Shown in pieces: positions 50,866-58,166 of a stretch of 64,000 nucleotides of DNA. The first letter of the stretch is position 1; each line of letters begins with the position of its first letter. The notes beneath the pieces were generated by a model, which searched no databases, was not told the origin of the DNA, and was given only the letters and a program-made list of their open reading frames with translations. Origin of the DNA: Rivibacter subsaxonicus. Lineage in GTDB: Bacteria; Pseudomonadota; Gammaproteobacteria; Burkholderiales; Burkholderiaceae_C. The position numbers and the translations under genes are program-made. The stretch lies in assembly GCF_004217215.1 (NCBI RefSeq), contig NZ_SHKP01000005.1:501501-565500 (forward strand), written 5' to 3'.

Positions 50866-51675
50866 ATGGGCGCAATGAGTTCCGCTCTCCGCATCCAGGT
50901 GCTTGGCTGCTCCGGCTCGATTGCCGCCGGCTGCCGCACCACCGCCTTCCTGCTCGACGAGCACACCCTGATCGACGCCGGCACCGGCGTCGGCGACCTG
51001 ACGCTCGAGCAGATGGTGGCGATCGACGACATCCTCGTCTCGCACTCGCACCTCGACCACGTGCTCGCGATCCCGCTGCTGGCCGACTCGGTGATGCGTC
51101 GGCGCCTGCAGCAGCCCGAGCGCGGGCCGATCCGCGTGCATGCCCTGCCGGCCACGCTGCACGCGCTGCGCACGCACCTGTTCAACGGCGACCTGTGGCC
51201 CGACTTCACCGCGCTGCCGAGCCGCGACTGGCCGATCCTGAGCCTGCACGAAATCGCTGTCGGCCAGCGCCTGACGCTGGGCCGTGGCGAGCGTGCCCGC
51301 ACGGTGCGCGTGCTGCCGGCGGCGCACACCGTGCCGGCGGTCGGCTTCGCGGTCGAGACGACCACGGGCCTCTGGGTCTACACCGGCGACACCGGCCCCA
51401 ACCCTGCGCTATGGACGGCGCTGTCCGGCCAGCGCATCGCGCACCTGGTCATCGAGACCGCCTTTGCCGACGAGGAGCGTGCGCTCGCCGAAGTCTCGGG
51501 CCACCACGCGCCCGGCACGCTGGCCGCCGAACTGAAGCGCCTCGATGGCGCGGTGACCGTGCACATCACCCATCCCAAGCCGGGCGAGGCCGAGGCCGTG
51601 ATCGCGCAGATCCACGCGGTCGAACGCAGGCATCACGTGGCACTGCTGCAAGCGGGGCAGGTGTTCAGCCTGTGA
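50866..51675 (+). CDS. Metallo-beta-lactamase-fold hydrolase (class II cAMP phosphodiesterase-like)
   Basis: A 269-aa metallohydrolase. Ligand motifs are ILVSHSHLDHVLAIPLL (HxHxDH), an aspartate in VYTGDTGPNP and a late histidine in VHITHPKPGE. The early QVLGCSGSIAAGCRTTAF strand and the short-motif pattern resemble class II 3',5'-cyclic nucleotide phosphodiesterases, which act in the cytoplasm or periplasm. Two starts are possible (50866 and 50875). It is downstream of the kinase-phosphatase-FHA group on the same strand, so a link to signalling is plausible. Confidence 0.75.
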   Translation: MGAMSSALRIQVLGCSGSIAAGCRTTAFLLDEHTLIDAGTGVGDLTLEQMVAIDDILVSHSHLDHVLAIPLLADSVMRRRLQQPERGPIRVHALPATLHALRTHLFNGDLWPDFTALPSRDWPILSLHEIAVGQRLTLGRGERARTVRVLPAAHTVPAVGFAVETTTGLWVYTGDTGPNPALWTALSGQRIAHLVIETAFADEERALAEVSGHHAPGTLAAELKRLDGAVTVHITHPKPGEAEAVIAQIHAVERRHHVALLQAGQVFSL

Positions 51676-51718
51676 GTCCGCGCTCGCTCGAGCGGATTGC
51701 CCGGAAGAGGTCCGTCCG

Positions 51719-51904
51719 ATGAAACAGACTCCTGCGTCCCCGCTCCTCGCCCGCGCCTTGCGCGCACTCGAAAATGCCCGCCGCATCGGCGGTGCCGTCC
51801 ATGCCGACACGGTGCTGATCGACCTCGAGCGCAAGCTCGTGGCGGCGGCCTTTGGCAAGGCGGTCGCGGCGAGCGGGGCCGGCAAGGCGCGCGCCAGGCG
51901 CTGA
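51719..51904 (+). CDS. Small hypothetical protein
   Basis: A 61-aa frame: MKQTPASPLLARALRALENA, then HADTVLIDLERKLVAAAFG and a basic tail. An AGAGG ribosome-site-like sequence lies about 10 bases upstream. No family is recognised. It may be real, as it fits neatly between the metallo-hydrolase gene and the pilin promoter, but its size and the GC-rich context leave doubt. Confidence 0.4.
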   Translation: MKQTPASPLLARALRALENARRIGGAVHADTVLIDLERKLVAAAFGKAVAASGAGKARARR

Positions 51905-51960
51905 ACGCCCGACCCGCCGTGTCAGGCGCGCCGCCGCGGTGACGCTCGGCGCCACGGTGA

Positions 51961-52041
51961 GTGACCAAATGTGTCGCTGATGTTCCCGTCGGGCCCCGGC
52001 AGCGTGCAATAGCTCACGCCGCGTGCTGGCACGGCGCCTGC
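51961..52041 (+). promoter_or_regulatory. Sigma-54-type promoter and upstream box of pilin gene 1
   Basis: TGGCACG (52027-52033), four bases, then CTGC (52038-52041) keep the GG-N10-GC rule of RpoN promoters. GTGACCAAATGTGTCG at 51961-51976, 66 bp before the -24 box, recurs before the other two pilin genes. It includes GTGTC, the type of site bound by the PilR activator. AGCTCAC lies between. The 185-bp gap has no gene. Confidence 0.7.
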
Positions 52042-52089
52042 GCTTGAGCAGGCGGCAGTCCCGCCAGGTGCAGCACAGAGCAGAGCAAC

Positions 52090-52596
52090 ATGAAGACAAC
52101 GCAGAAGGGATTCACCCTCATCGAGTTGATGATCGTCGTCGCGATCATCGGCATCCTGGCCTCGGTCGCCCTGCCGGCCTATCAGGACTACACGGTGCGC
52201 GCGCGCGTGTCGGAAGGCCTGGTCGTCGCCACGGCCGCCAAGCTCAACGTGTCGGAGGTGCTGTCCACGGGCAATCCCAACTCCGATGCGCTCGGCTATC
52301 GCCTGGGCTTCACGTCGCCGCTGGCTTCGCGCAATGTTGCTGCCATCGCCATCGCCCGGGCCACCGGCCAGGTCACCATCACGATGACTGCCAACGCGGG
52401 CAACGGCACGCTGACGCTGATGCCCTACACCGGCGCCGCCCTGCCCGGCACCGCCTTGCCGGTCGGCACCGCCGCGTTCACGCCGCCGACCGATTCGGCC
52501 AAGTGGCGCTGTTCGGCTGCGGGCGTCACGACGCTGGCCACCGGCCAGACTGTTGGCACCCTGCCCGCCCGCTTCGCGCCGGCCGAATGCAAGTAG
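52090..52596 (+). CDS. pilA: Type IV major pilin-like protein 1
   Basis: A 168-aa type IVa pilin. The prepilin peptidase site and hydrophobic helix are [20 protein letters not shown], with Glu5 of the mature protein, then [19 protein letters not shown]. The C-terminal disulfide loop is WRCSAAGV...FAPAEC. It would be cut by PilD, methylated and assembled in pili for twitching, adhesion or DNA uptake. It is more divergent from the other two copies than they are from each other. A sigma-54-type promoter precedes it and a hairpin terminator follows. Confidence 0.93.
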   Translation: MKTTQKGFTLIELMIVVAIIGILASVALPAYQDYTVRARVSEGLVVATAAKLNVSEVLSTGNPNSDALGYRLGFTSPLASRNVAAIAIARATGQVTITMTANAGNGTLTLMPYTGAALPGTALPVGTAAFTPPTDSAKWRCSAAGVTTLATGQTVGTLPARFAPAECK

Positions 52597-52620
52597 GCAG
52601 TTCGCTGCACTGAACAAGGA

Positions 52621-52644
52621 AAGAGCGCTTCGGCGCTCTTTTTC
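52621..52644 (+). terminator. Terminator of pilin gene 1
   Basis: AAAGAGCGC (52621-52629), TTCG tetraloop, GCGCTCTTT (52634-52642) and more T. The same hairpin follows all three pilin genes. Confidence 0.9.
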
Positions 52645-52732
52645 GTTGGCGCTCAATCAAGGCGCGAGTGGTGCCGGCGGCCGACGCGAAGCGTCACACG
52701 CCCGGCAGGCCGGCAGGCCGGCACAGTCCAAA

Positions 52733-52815
52733 GTGACCAATCGTGTCGACTGAAACTCAGTGCCGGTGCCCGCGCCGTGTCAAAGCTCACGCCGGCCTGG
52801 TGGCATGGAGCCTGC
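52733..52815 (+). promoter_or_regulatory. Sigma-54-type promoter and upstream box of pilin gene 2
   Basis: TGGCATG (52801-52807), four bases, CTGC (52812-52815), preceded by GTGACCAATCGTGTCG at 52733-52748, 68 bp before the -24 box. A second GTGTC and AAAGCTCAC lie between. The 278-bp gap between pilin 1 and pilin 2 holds only this and the terminator. Confidence 0.7.
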
Positions 52816-52874
52816 GACTGAAGGACTGTCCATCCCGGCAACCGCTCACCACCAAATCCACAGGAGAGAGCCAC

Positions 52875-53381
52875 ATGAAGACCATGCAGAAGGGTTTCAC
52901 CCTCATCGAACTGATGATCGTCGTCGCGATCATCGGCATCCTGGCCGCCGTCGCGCTGCCGGCTTACCAGGACTACACGGTGCGCGCTCGCGTGTCGGAA
53001 GGTCTGGTCGGTGCCTCGTCGGCCAAGATCAACGTGTCTGACGTGCTGGCCTCGGGCAACCCGACCGCTGACGCGCTGGGCTACAACATGGGCTGGACCT
53101 CGCCGACCGCTTCGCGCAACGTCACCAGCGTGGCCATTGCCGCGGCGACCGGTGAGATCACCGTCACCACGACCGCCAACGCCGGCAACGGTACCCTGCG
53201 CATCATGCCGTACACCGGCGCCGGCCTGCCCGGCACGGCCCTGCCGGTCGGCACCGCCACCTTCACGCCGCCGGCTGACTCGGCCAAGTGGCGCTGCGCC
53301 GCCGCCGGCGTCACGACGCTGGCTACCGGCCAAGCCGCTGGCACCCTGCCGGCCCGCTTCGCCCCGGCCGAGTGCAAGTAA
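52875..53381 (+). CDS. pilA: Type IV major pilin-like protein 2
   Basis: A 168-aa type IVa pilin with cleavage and helix segment [40 protein letters not shown] and C-terminal cysteines in WRCAAAGV and FAPAECK. The start at 52875 is fixed by the short leader MKTMQKG and a GGAGAG site upstream; the longer open frame is not used. It differs from copy 3 at only a few residues, so the duplication is recent. Confidence 0.94.
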   Translation: MKTMQKGFTLIELMIVVAIIGILAAVALPAYQDYTVRARVSEGLVGASSAKINVSDVLASGNPTADALGYNMGWTSPTASRNVTSVAIAAATGEITVTTTANAGNGTLRIMPYTGAGLPGTALPVGTATFTPPADSAKWRCAAAGVTTLATGQAAGTLPARFAPAECK

Positions 53382-53404
53382 GCAGTTCACTGCACCCGAG
53401 AAAG

Positions 53405-53431
53405 AAAGAGCGCTTCGGCGCTCTTTTTTTT
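53405..53431 (+). terminator. Terminator of pilin gene 2
   Basis: AAAGAGCGC (53405-53413), TTCG, GCGCTCTTT (53418-53426) followed by a T run to 53431. Confidence 0.92.
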
Positions 53432-53503
53432 GGCCACCAGCAACTGCGCGAGCGACGCTTCGCGTCACCTCCTTGTCAGTTTTGTGGGCCAGGCGGACGC
53501 AAA

Positions 53504-53586
53504 GTGACCAAAGCCGTCGATTGACAAAATGAGGTTACACGGGCGGTGTGGCAAAGCTCACACGCTGCCGCTGGCACGGTGCCTGC
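53504..53586 (+). promoter_or_regulatory. Sigma-54-type promoter and upstream box of pilin gene 3
   Basis: TGGCACG (53572-53578), four bases, CTGC (53583-53586), with GTGACCAAAGCCGTCG at 53504-53519, 68 bp before the -24 box, and AAAGCTCAC between. This copy keeps GTGACCAAA and GTCG but loses GTGTC. Confidence 0.7.
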
Positions 53587-53642
53587 ACGGGAACGTCCAA
53601 CGGCACCGCTTGCCGTCTACCGCATTCACAGGAGAGAGCCAC

Positions 53643-54149
53643 ATGAAGACCATGCAGAAGGGTTTCACCCTCATCGAACTGATGATCGTTGTCGCGATCA
53701 TCGGCATCCTGGCCGCCGTCGCGCTGCCGGCCTACCAGGACTACACGGTGCGCGCTCGCGTGTCGGAAGGTCTGGTCGGTGCCTCGTCGGCCAAGATCAA
53801 CGTGTCTGACGTGCTGGCCTCGGGCAACCCGACCGCCGATGCGCTGGGCTACAACATGGGCTGGACCTCGCCGACCGCTTCGCGCAACGTCACCAGCGTG
53901 ACCATTGCCGCGGCGACCGGTGAGATCACCGTGACCACGACCGCCAACGCCGGCAACGGTACGCTGAGCATCATGCCGTACACCGGCGCCGGCCTGCCCG
54001 GCACGGCCCTGCCGGTCGGCACCGCCACCTTCACGCCGCCGGCTGACTCGGCCAAGTGGCGTTGCGCCGCCGCCGGCGTCACGACGCTGGCCGTCGGCCA
54101 AGCCGCTGGCAGCCTGCCGGCCCGCTTCGCGCCGGCCGAGTGCAAGTAA
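53643..54149 (+). CDS. pilA: Type IV major pilin-like protein 3
   Basis: A 168-aa near-duplicate of pilin 2. Visible differences include TSVTIAAAT for [16 protein letters not shown] for LRIMPYT and [10 protein letters not shown] for [10 protein letters not shown]. Leader, helix and C-terminal disulfide cysteines are the same. It has its own promoter and terminator, so the three genes can be expressed separately. The glycosyltransferase-like pglL follows. Confidence 0.94.
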   Translation: MKTMQKGFTLIELMIVVAIIGILAAVALPAYQDYTVRARVSEGLVGASSAKINVSDVLASGNPTADALGYNMGWTSPTASRNVTSVTIAAATGEITVTTTANAGNGTLSIMPYTGAGLPGTALPVGTATFTPPADSAKWRCAAAGVTTLAVGQAAGSLPARFAPAECK

Positions 54150-54172
54150 GCAGTTCACTGCACCCAAGAAAG

Positions 54173-54199
54173 AAAGAGCGCTTCGGCGCTCTTTTTTTT
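54173..54199 (+). terminator. Terminator of pilin gene 3
   Basis: AAAGAGCGC (54173-54181), TTCG, GCGCTCTTT (54186-54194) followed by T to 54199, the third copy of the pilin hairpin. Confidence 0.92.
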
Positions 54200-54294
54200 G
54201 GCCCGCGCAGCTCCGCGCGGGCATCGGGCCGTGAGCGCTCGGCGACACTTCGCCGCTCCGGCTTCGAAGCCTCACCTTGCATTCACGCTCGTTG

Positions 54295-56016
54295 ATGAAC
54301 GTCGACCTGCTGGCGGCGCTCGTGGTTGCCGTGCCGCTGCTGCTCGCACCGGCCTCGGTGCCCGACGCCGTCTTCTTCAACCAGGTCGCCGCGCTTGGCC
54401 TGTGGGGCCTTTGGTGCGCATACGCCGCGCCGCGTGGCGCGCCGGCCGGCTGGCCGTTGCGCTGCGCGCTGGGCGCGCTGCTGCTCCTTGCCGCCTCGGC
54501 ACTGGTGCCGCGCATCCTGGCCGGACGCTCGCCGACCGATGGCCTGCTCCTGCTGGCCGCCTGCGTGGTGACGTTGACGGGCGCCCGTCAGGCGCACGAC
54601 GCTGCCGCCTGGACCGCGTGGTCGCGCGGCTGGTGGATCGCCGGCCTGGGTTGCGTGCTGGTGGCACTGGTGCAGTACTTCGCGCCCTCGCTCGCCGATG
54701 GCTGGCTGATCGCCGCCAACAGCTCGCCCGGCCGTGCGGTCGGCAACATGCGCCAGCCCAACCACCTCTCGACCGCACTGCTGTGCGCCACGGTGATGAC
54801 GGCCTCGCTGTGGCAGGCCGGGCGGCTGCGAGCGGGCTGGGGCGGCGGCTCGATCGCGCTGATGGTGTTTGCGCTGGCGCTCACGGCCTCGCGTACCGGC
54901 ATGCTCTCGCTGGCCCTGCTGGTGGCGTGGGCGGCGCTCGACCGCACGCTGCCGCGCGCCCTGCGGCGCACGCTGGCCGCGACGCCGCTGATCTACGCCG
55001 CGTCCTGGGGCGTGACCGCGCTCTATGCGGAGTGGCGCCACGCGGCCTTCTTCGGCGCCGAGCGGCTGGCGCAGCAGGGCGGCGACATCAGCAGCTCGCG
55101 CGTCGCGATCTGGAAGAACACGCTGGAGCTGATCGCCCAGCAGCCGTGGGCCGGTGTCGGTTATGGCAACTTCAACATCGCGTGGACGCTGACGCCCTTT
55201 CCCGACCGCCCGATCGCCTTCTTCGACCACACCCACAACGCGCCGCTGCAACTGGCGGTGGAGATCGGCGTTCCGGCCACGCTGCTGGTGCTGTGCCTGC
55301 TCGGCGCGGCGCTGTGGGGGGCGCGCGACGCGCTCGATCGAGCGATGCCGGCCGCCACCGGCAGCGCGGCAGCGGCGGCGCCGACCTACCCCGGCCGCGC
55401 CGCGCTGGCGATGCTGGCGGTTCTCGCTGCGCACAGCCTGCTCGAGTACCCGCTCTGGTACGCCTATTTCCTGTTGCCCGCGGCCTGGGCCTTTGGCGTG
55501 GTGCTCGGCCTGGGCGCGAACGAGCCCCGCGAGCCTCCGTTGTTGCCGCACGCTCGCAGTCTGGCGCTGCGCCTGGCCGGTGTGCTGATGGTGGCCGGCG
55601 CGCTCTACGCTGTCTGGGATCACGCGCGAGTCGCGGCCATCTTTGCGCCCGGCCCCGGCGCCGGGTCGCTGCGGGAGCGCATCGAGCAGGGCCGGCGCAG
55701 CCCGCTGTTCGGCCACCACGCCGACTACGCGGCGGTGACCACCGAGCCGCGCGACCCGAGCCCGGCCACCTTCGACCGCCCGCTGCACCAGCTGGTGGAT
55801 GTGCGCCTGCTTCAGGCCTACGCCGAGGCGCTGCACGCCGCCGGCCGCGAAGCCGAGGCGCTCTACGCCGCGCAGCGCCTGCGCGAGTTCAGGCGGGCCG
55901 ATGCGCAGGAATGGTTTGCCGGCTGCGGCGACGCGGAGCCGGGCTGGCAGTGCGAGACGAGGCCGGTCGAGGGGCTGGACTGGCGGGCGATGGAGGCGCA
56001 GGCCGCTGCGCGGTGA
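54295..56016 (+). CDS. pglL: PglL-type protein O-oligosaccharyltransferase (Wzy family)
   Basis: A 573-aa polytopic membrane protein. It has about ten N-terminal helices, GRAVGNMRQPNHLSTALLCA (the PglL signature with essential His), TASRTGMLSLALL, and the Wzy_C region around SRVAIWKNTLELIAQQPWAG and FFDHTHNAPLQLAVEIG, then a periplasmic C-terminal domain. Such enzymes transfer lipid-linked glycans to serine/threonine of pilins in the periplasm. Position just after three pilin genes supports pilin glycosylation. The start at 54295 (MNVDLLAAL) is preferred to an upstream TTG. Confidence 0.85.
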   Translation: MNVDLLAALVVAVPLLLAPASVPDAVFFNQVAALGLWGLWCAYAAPRGAPAGWPLRCALGALLLLAASALVPRILAGRSPTDGLLLLAACVVTLTGARQAHDAAAWTAWSRGWWIAGLGCVLVALVQYFAPSLADGWLIAANSSPGRAVGNMRQPNHLSTALLCATVMTASLWQAGRLRAGWGGGSIALMVFALALTASRTGMLSLALLVAWAALDRTLPRALRRTLAATPLIYAASWGVTALYAEWRHAAFFGAERLAQQGGDISSSRVAIWKNTLELIAQQPWAGVGYGNFNIAWTLTPFPDRPIAFFDHTHNAPLQLAVEIGVPATLLVLCLLGAALWGARDALDRAMPAATGSAAAAAPTYPGRAALAMLAVLAAHSLLEYPLWYAYFLLPAAWAFGVVLGLGANEPREPPLLPHARSLALRLAGVLMVAGALYAVWDHARVAAIFAPGPGAGSLRERIEQGRRSPLFGHHADYAAVTTEPRDPSPATFDRPLHQLVDVRLLQAYAEALHAAGREAEALYAAQRLREFRRADAQEWFAGCGDAEPGWQCETRPVEGLDWRAMEAQAAAR

Positions 56017-56031
56017 AGGCAGTCACCAGCG

Positions 56032-56373
56032 TCACGCGGCCGGCAGCAACGCCTCGACCTGCTTGGTGAGAGGCCCTACTTGCTGTTCGACCTTGGCCCA
56101 GATCAGCGCGTGATCGAGATCGCGGTACCGATGAATGACCACGTTTCTAAAGTCGACCACCCGCGGCAGTTCGGCAATGCTTGAGGCAGTTGCAGGGTCG
56201 AGCCGCCGAAGCTGGGCGAATGCCTCTCCGATGATCTCGAACTGGCGCTCGATGGCCGACCGAAGCATTTCGTCCTCAAGATATGCGGCGAAGTCCTTGC
56301 CGAGGGTGAATCGCTGAATGCGGCGCAGCGCTTCGCGGGCATCCCACAGCAGCTTCGGTGCATCAGCGTGCAT
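56032..56373 (-). CDS. hepT: HepT-like HEPN ribonuclease toxin (DUF86)
   Basis: A 113-aa all-helical HEPN protein. The active-site motif RNVVIHRY (R-x4-H-x-Y) is intact, preceded by FEIIGEAFAQLRRLDP, which is typical of HepT. HepT cleaves or trims RNA and is neutralised when its partner MntA modifies the motif tyrosine with AMP. Its ATG overlaps the end of mntA by 11 bp. Base composition is lower in G+C than the neighbours. It is convergent with pglL. Confidence 0.88.
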   Translation of the reverse strand: MHADAPKLLWDAREALRRIQRFTLGKDFAAYLEDEMLRSAIERQFEIIGEAFAQLRRLDPATASSIAELPRVVDFRNVVIHRYRDLDHALIWAKVEQQVGPLTKQVEALLPAA

Positions 56374-56671
56374 AGAGGTTGCGACGCTCTTGATCCACAC
56401 GCGCCCGAAAGTACGGATTCTCCAGACTCCGTTCGGTAACGAGGTCCACCTCGCGCCCGAACAACCGCTCGAGCGCCTCCTTGAGTTCGAAGTAGCTGTT
56501 GGAATAAGACACGGGCTCGCGGTCATCGAGCGTGACCACGAAATCAAGGTCGCTCGTCGAGGGGTCGAAATCCTCACGGGCCGCCGAGCCAAATACATCG
56601 AGCCGACGGACGCCATGGCGCCGACACAGTTCGGCAACCCGCTTGCGCTGACGTTCGAGTTCCGCGTACAT
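56363..56671 (-). CDS. mntA: MntA-like minimal nucleotidyltransferase antitoxin
   Basis: A 102-aa nucleotidyltransferase. The active site reads DVFGSAAREDF...SDLDFVV (GSx(10-11)DxD), followed by YFELKEALERLFGREVDLVT. It would transfer AMP to HepT to silence it. The ATG at 56671 is preferred to a TTG two codons earlier. With hepT it forms a compact toxin-antitoxin module inserted between pglL and moaC. Confidence 0.88.
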   Translation of the reverse strand: MYAELERQRKRVAELCRRHGVRRLDVFGSAAREDFDPSTSDLDFVVTLDDREPVSYSNSYFELKEALERLFGREVDLVTERSLENPYFRARVDQERRNLYAR

Positions 56672-56683
56672 GATCAAAGCAGT

Positions 56684-57190
56684 CTATCGAAGCGGCCCTG
56701 CGCGCCAAATCCCCGACTTGCCGCCGCGCTTCTCGAGCAACCGCACGCCCTCGATCACCATGCCGCGGTCGGCGGCCTTGCACATGTCGTAGACGGTGAG
56801 CAGCGCGACCTGCACCGCGGTCAGCGCCTCCATCTCGACGCCGGTGGCACCGACGGTTTCGGCGGTCACCTCGCAGCGCAGCGTGGCTGCGGCCTCGTCG
56901 AGCGAGAAGTCGGCCGCCACCCGCGTCAGCGGCAAAGGATGGCACAGCGGGATCAGCTCGGCACAGCGCTTGGCGCCCTGGATCGCGGCGATGCGGGCAA
57001 TGCCGATCACGTCGCCCTTCTTCGCCTGGCCCTGCGCGATCAGCGCCAGCGTGGCCGGCTGCATGCGGATGAAGCCCTCGGCCACCGCCACGCGGTGCGT
57101 GGCCGGCTTGGCCGAGACATCGACCATGTGGGCCTGGCCGTGGGCGTCGAAGTGGGTCAGCACGGGGCTGGGTTGGGGCGAATCGGGCAT
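56684..57190 (-). CDS. moaC: Cyclic pyranopterin monophosphate synthase MoaC
   Basis: A 168-aa molybdenum-cofactor enzyme that forms cyclic pyranopterin monophosphate with MoaA. It shows [52 protein letters not shown] (active-site His region) and [20 protein letters not shown] with [12 protein letters not shown]. The start at 57190 fits the family length. Confidence 0.95.
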   Translation of the reverse strand: MPDSPQPSPVLTHFDAHGQAHMVDVSAKPATHRVAVAEGFIRMQPATLALIAQGQAKKGDVIGIARIAAIQGAKRCAELIPLCHPLPLTRVAADFSLDEAAATLRCEVTAETVGATGVEMEALTAVQVALLTVYDMCKAADRGMVIEGVRLLEKRGGKSGIWRAGPLR

Positions 57191-57356
57191 GGCAGCAATA
57201 TCCGGAAACAAGCGCGCTGGCATGATAGGCGCCGTCGTCGTGGAACCCGGCGCGAGGCCGGGACTCCACCACTCATTGGCGTCGGCGCGCGGCAGCGCCG
57301 TCGCCGCTCGTCACCCACCAGAACATCGCCGCGCGCGAGAGCCTCGTTGGCCGCCC

Positions 57357-58166
57357 ATGGACCAAGCCCTTTCCCCCGTTCCCGAGACCATCCCCCCTTC
57401 CAGCCGCGGCTTCGATGCCCGCAGTCGCCTGCGCGCCGCGCTGATCCATCTGAGCCTGTCGGTACTGGTGGCGTCGCTGGCTGGCGCGCTGGTCTTCGGC
57501 GTCTGGTACCCGTCGCCGTACCGCGAAATCTCCGGCGGCCGCGAACTCTTCACGCTGCTGATCAGCGTCGATATCGTGCTCGGTCCGCTGCTGACCTTTG
57601 CCGTGTTCAACCGCCGCAAGCCGCGGCGCGAGCTGGTGCGCGACCTGTCGATCATCGTTGTGCTGCAGCTCGCCGCGCTCGGCTACGGCATCTGGACCAC
57701 CGCCCAGGCGCGGCCGGCGGTGCTGGCGATCGAGGGCCAGCGGCTGGTGACGGTGCGGCCCGCCGACCTGGCGCCCGAAGAGCTGGCTCGCGCGCCCGAG
57801 GGTCTGCGCTCGCTGCCCTGGTTCGGCATGCTGCACGTGGGTACCGAGCGGCCTGCCGGCGAGGACACGCTGACGGCGGTCAAGTTGGCGCTCGACGGCA
57901 AGGACTACGGGCAGCGGCCGGAGGCCTGGCGGCCGGAGGCGGTATTCCGCCAGCAGGTTGCCGAGCGCGCCGCGCCGCTCGCCGAGCTGCAGAAGCACTA
58001 CCCCGAGCGCCGCGCCGAACTCGACGCCGCAGTGGCCGCCACCGGCCGCAGCGCCGAGCAGCTTGGCTACCTGCCGTTGCGGGCGCGCCAGACCAGCTGG
58101 GTCGCGTTGATCGACAAGCAGACCGGCGAGATCGCGGGCTATGCCCCCTTCGATGGATTCTTCTGA
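57357..58166 (+). CDS. TfpX/TfpZ-type pilin accessory protein
   Basis: A 269-aa membrane protein. Its N-terminal half has three helices (LIHLSLSVLVASLAGALVFG, LFTLLISVDIVLGPLLTFAV, IIVVLQLAALGYGIWTTAQ), with the segment VWYPSPYREISGGRELF typical of the TfpX/TfpZ family. These proteins assist assembly or stability of particular type IV pilins and lie beside pilin genes. Here pglL, a toxin-antitoxin pair and moaC separate it from the three pilin genes. It overlaps the next reading frame slightly. Confidence 0.85.
   Translation: MDQALSPVPETIPPSSRGFDARSRLRAALIHLSLSVLVASLAGALVFGVWYPSPYREISGGRELFTLLISVDIVLGPLLTFAVFNRRKPRRELVRDLSIIVVLQLAALGYGIWTTAQARPAVLAIEGQRLVTVRPADLAPEELARAPEGLRSLPWFGMLHVGTERPAGEDTLTAVKLALDGKDYGQRPEAWRPEAVFRQQVAERAAPLAELQKHYPERRAELDAAVAATGRSAEQLGYLPLRARQTSWVALIDKQTGEIAGYAPFDGFF

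Noticed and set aside
52090..54199. Tandem near-identical 770-bp units as copies of a mobile element
   Set aside because: Each unit is a pilin gene with promoter and terminator. There is no transposase, terminal inverted repeat or target duplication; unequal recombination explains it.
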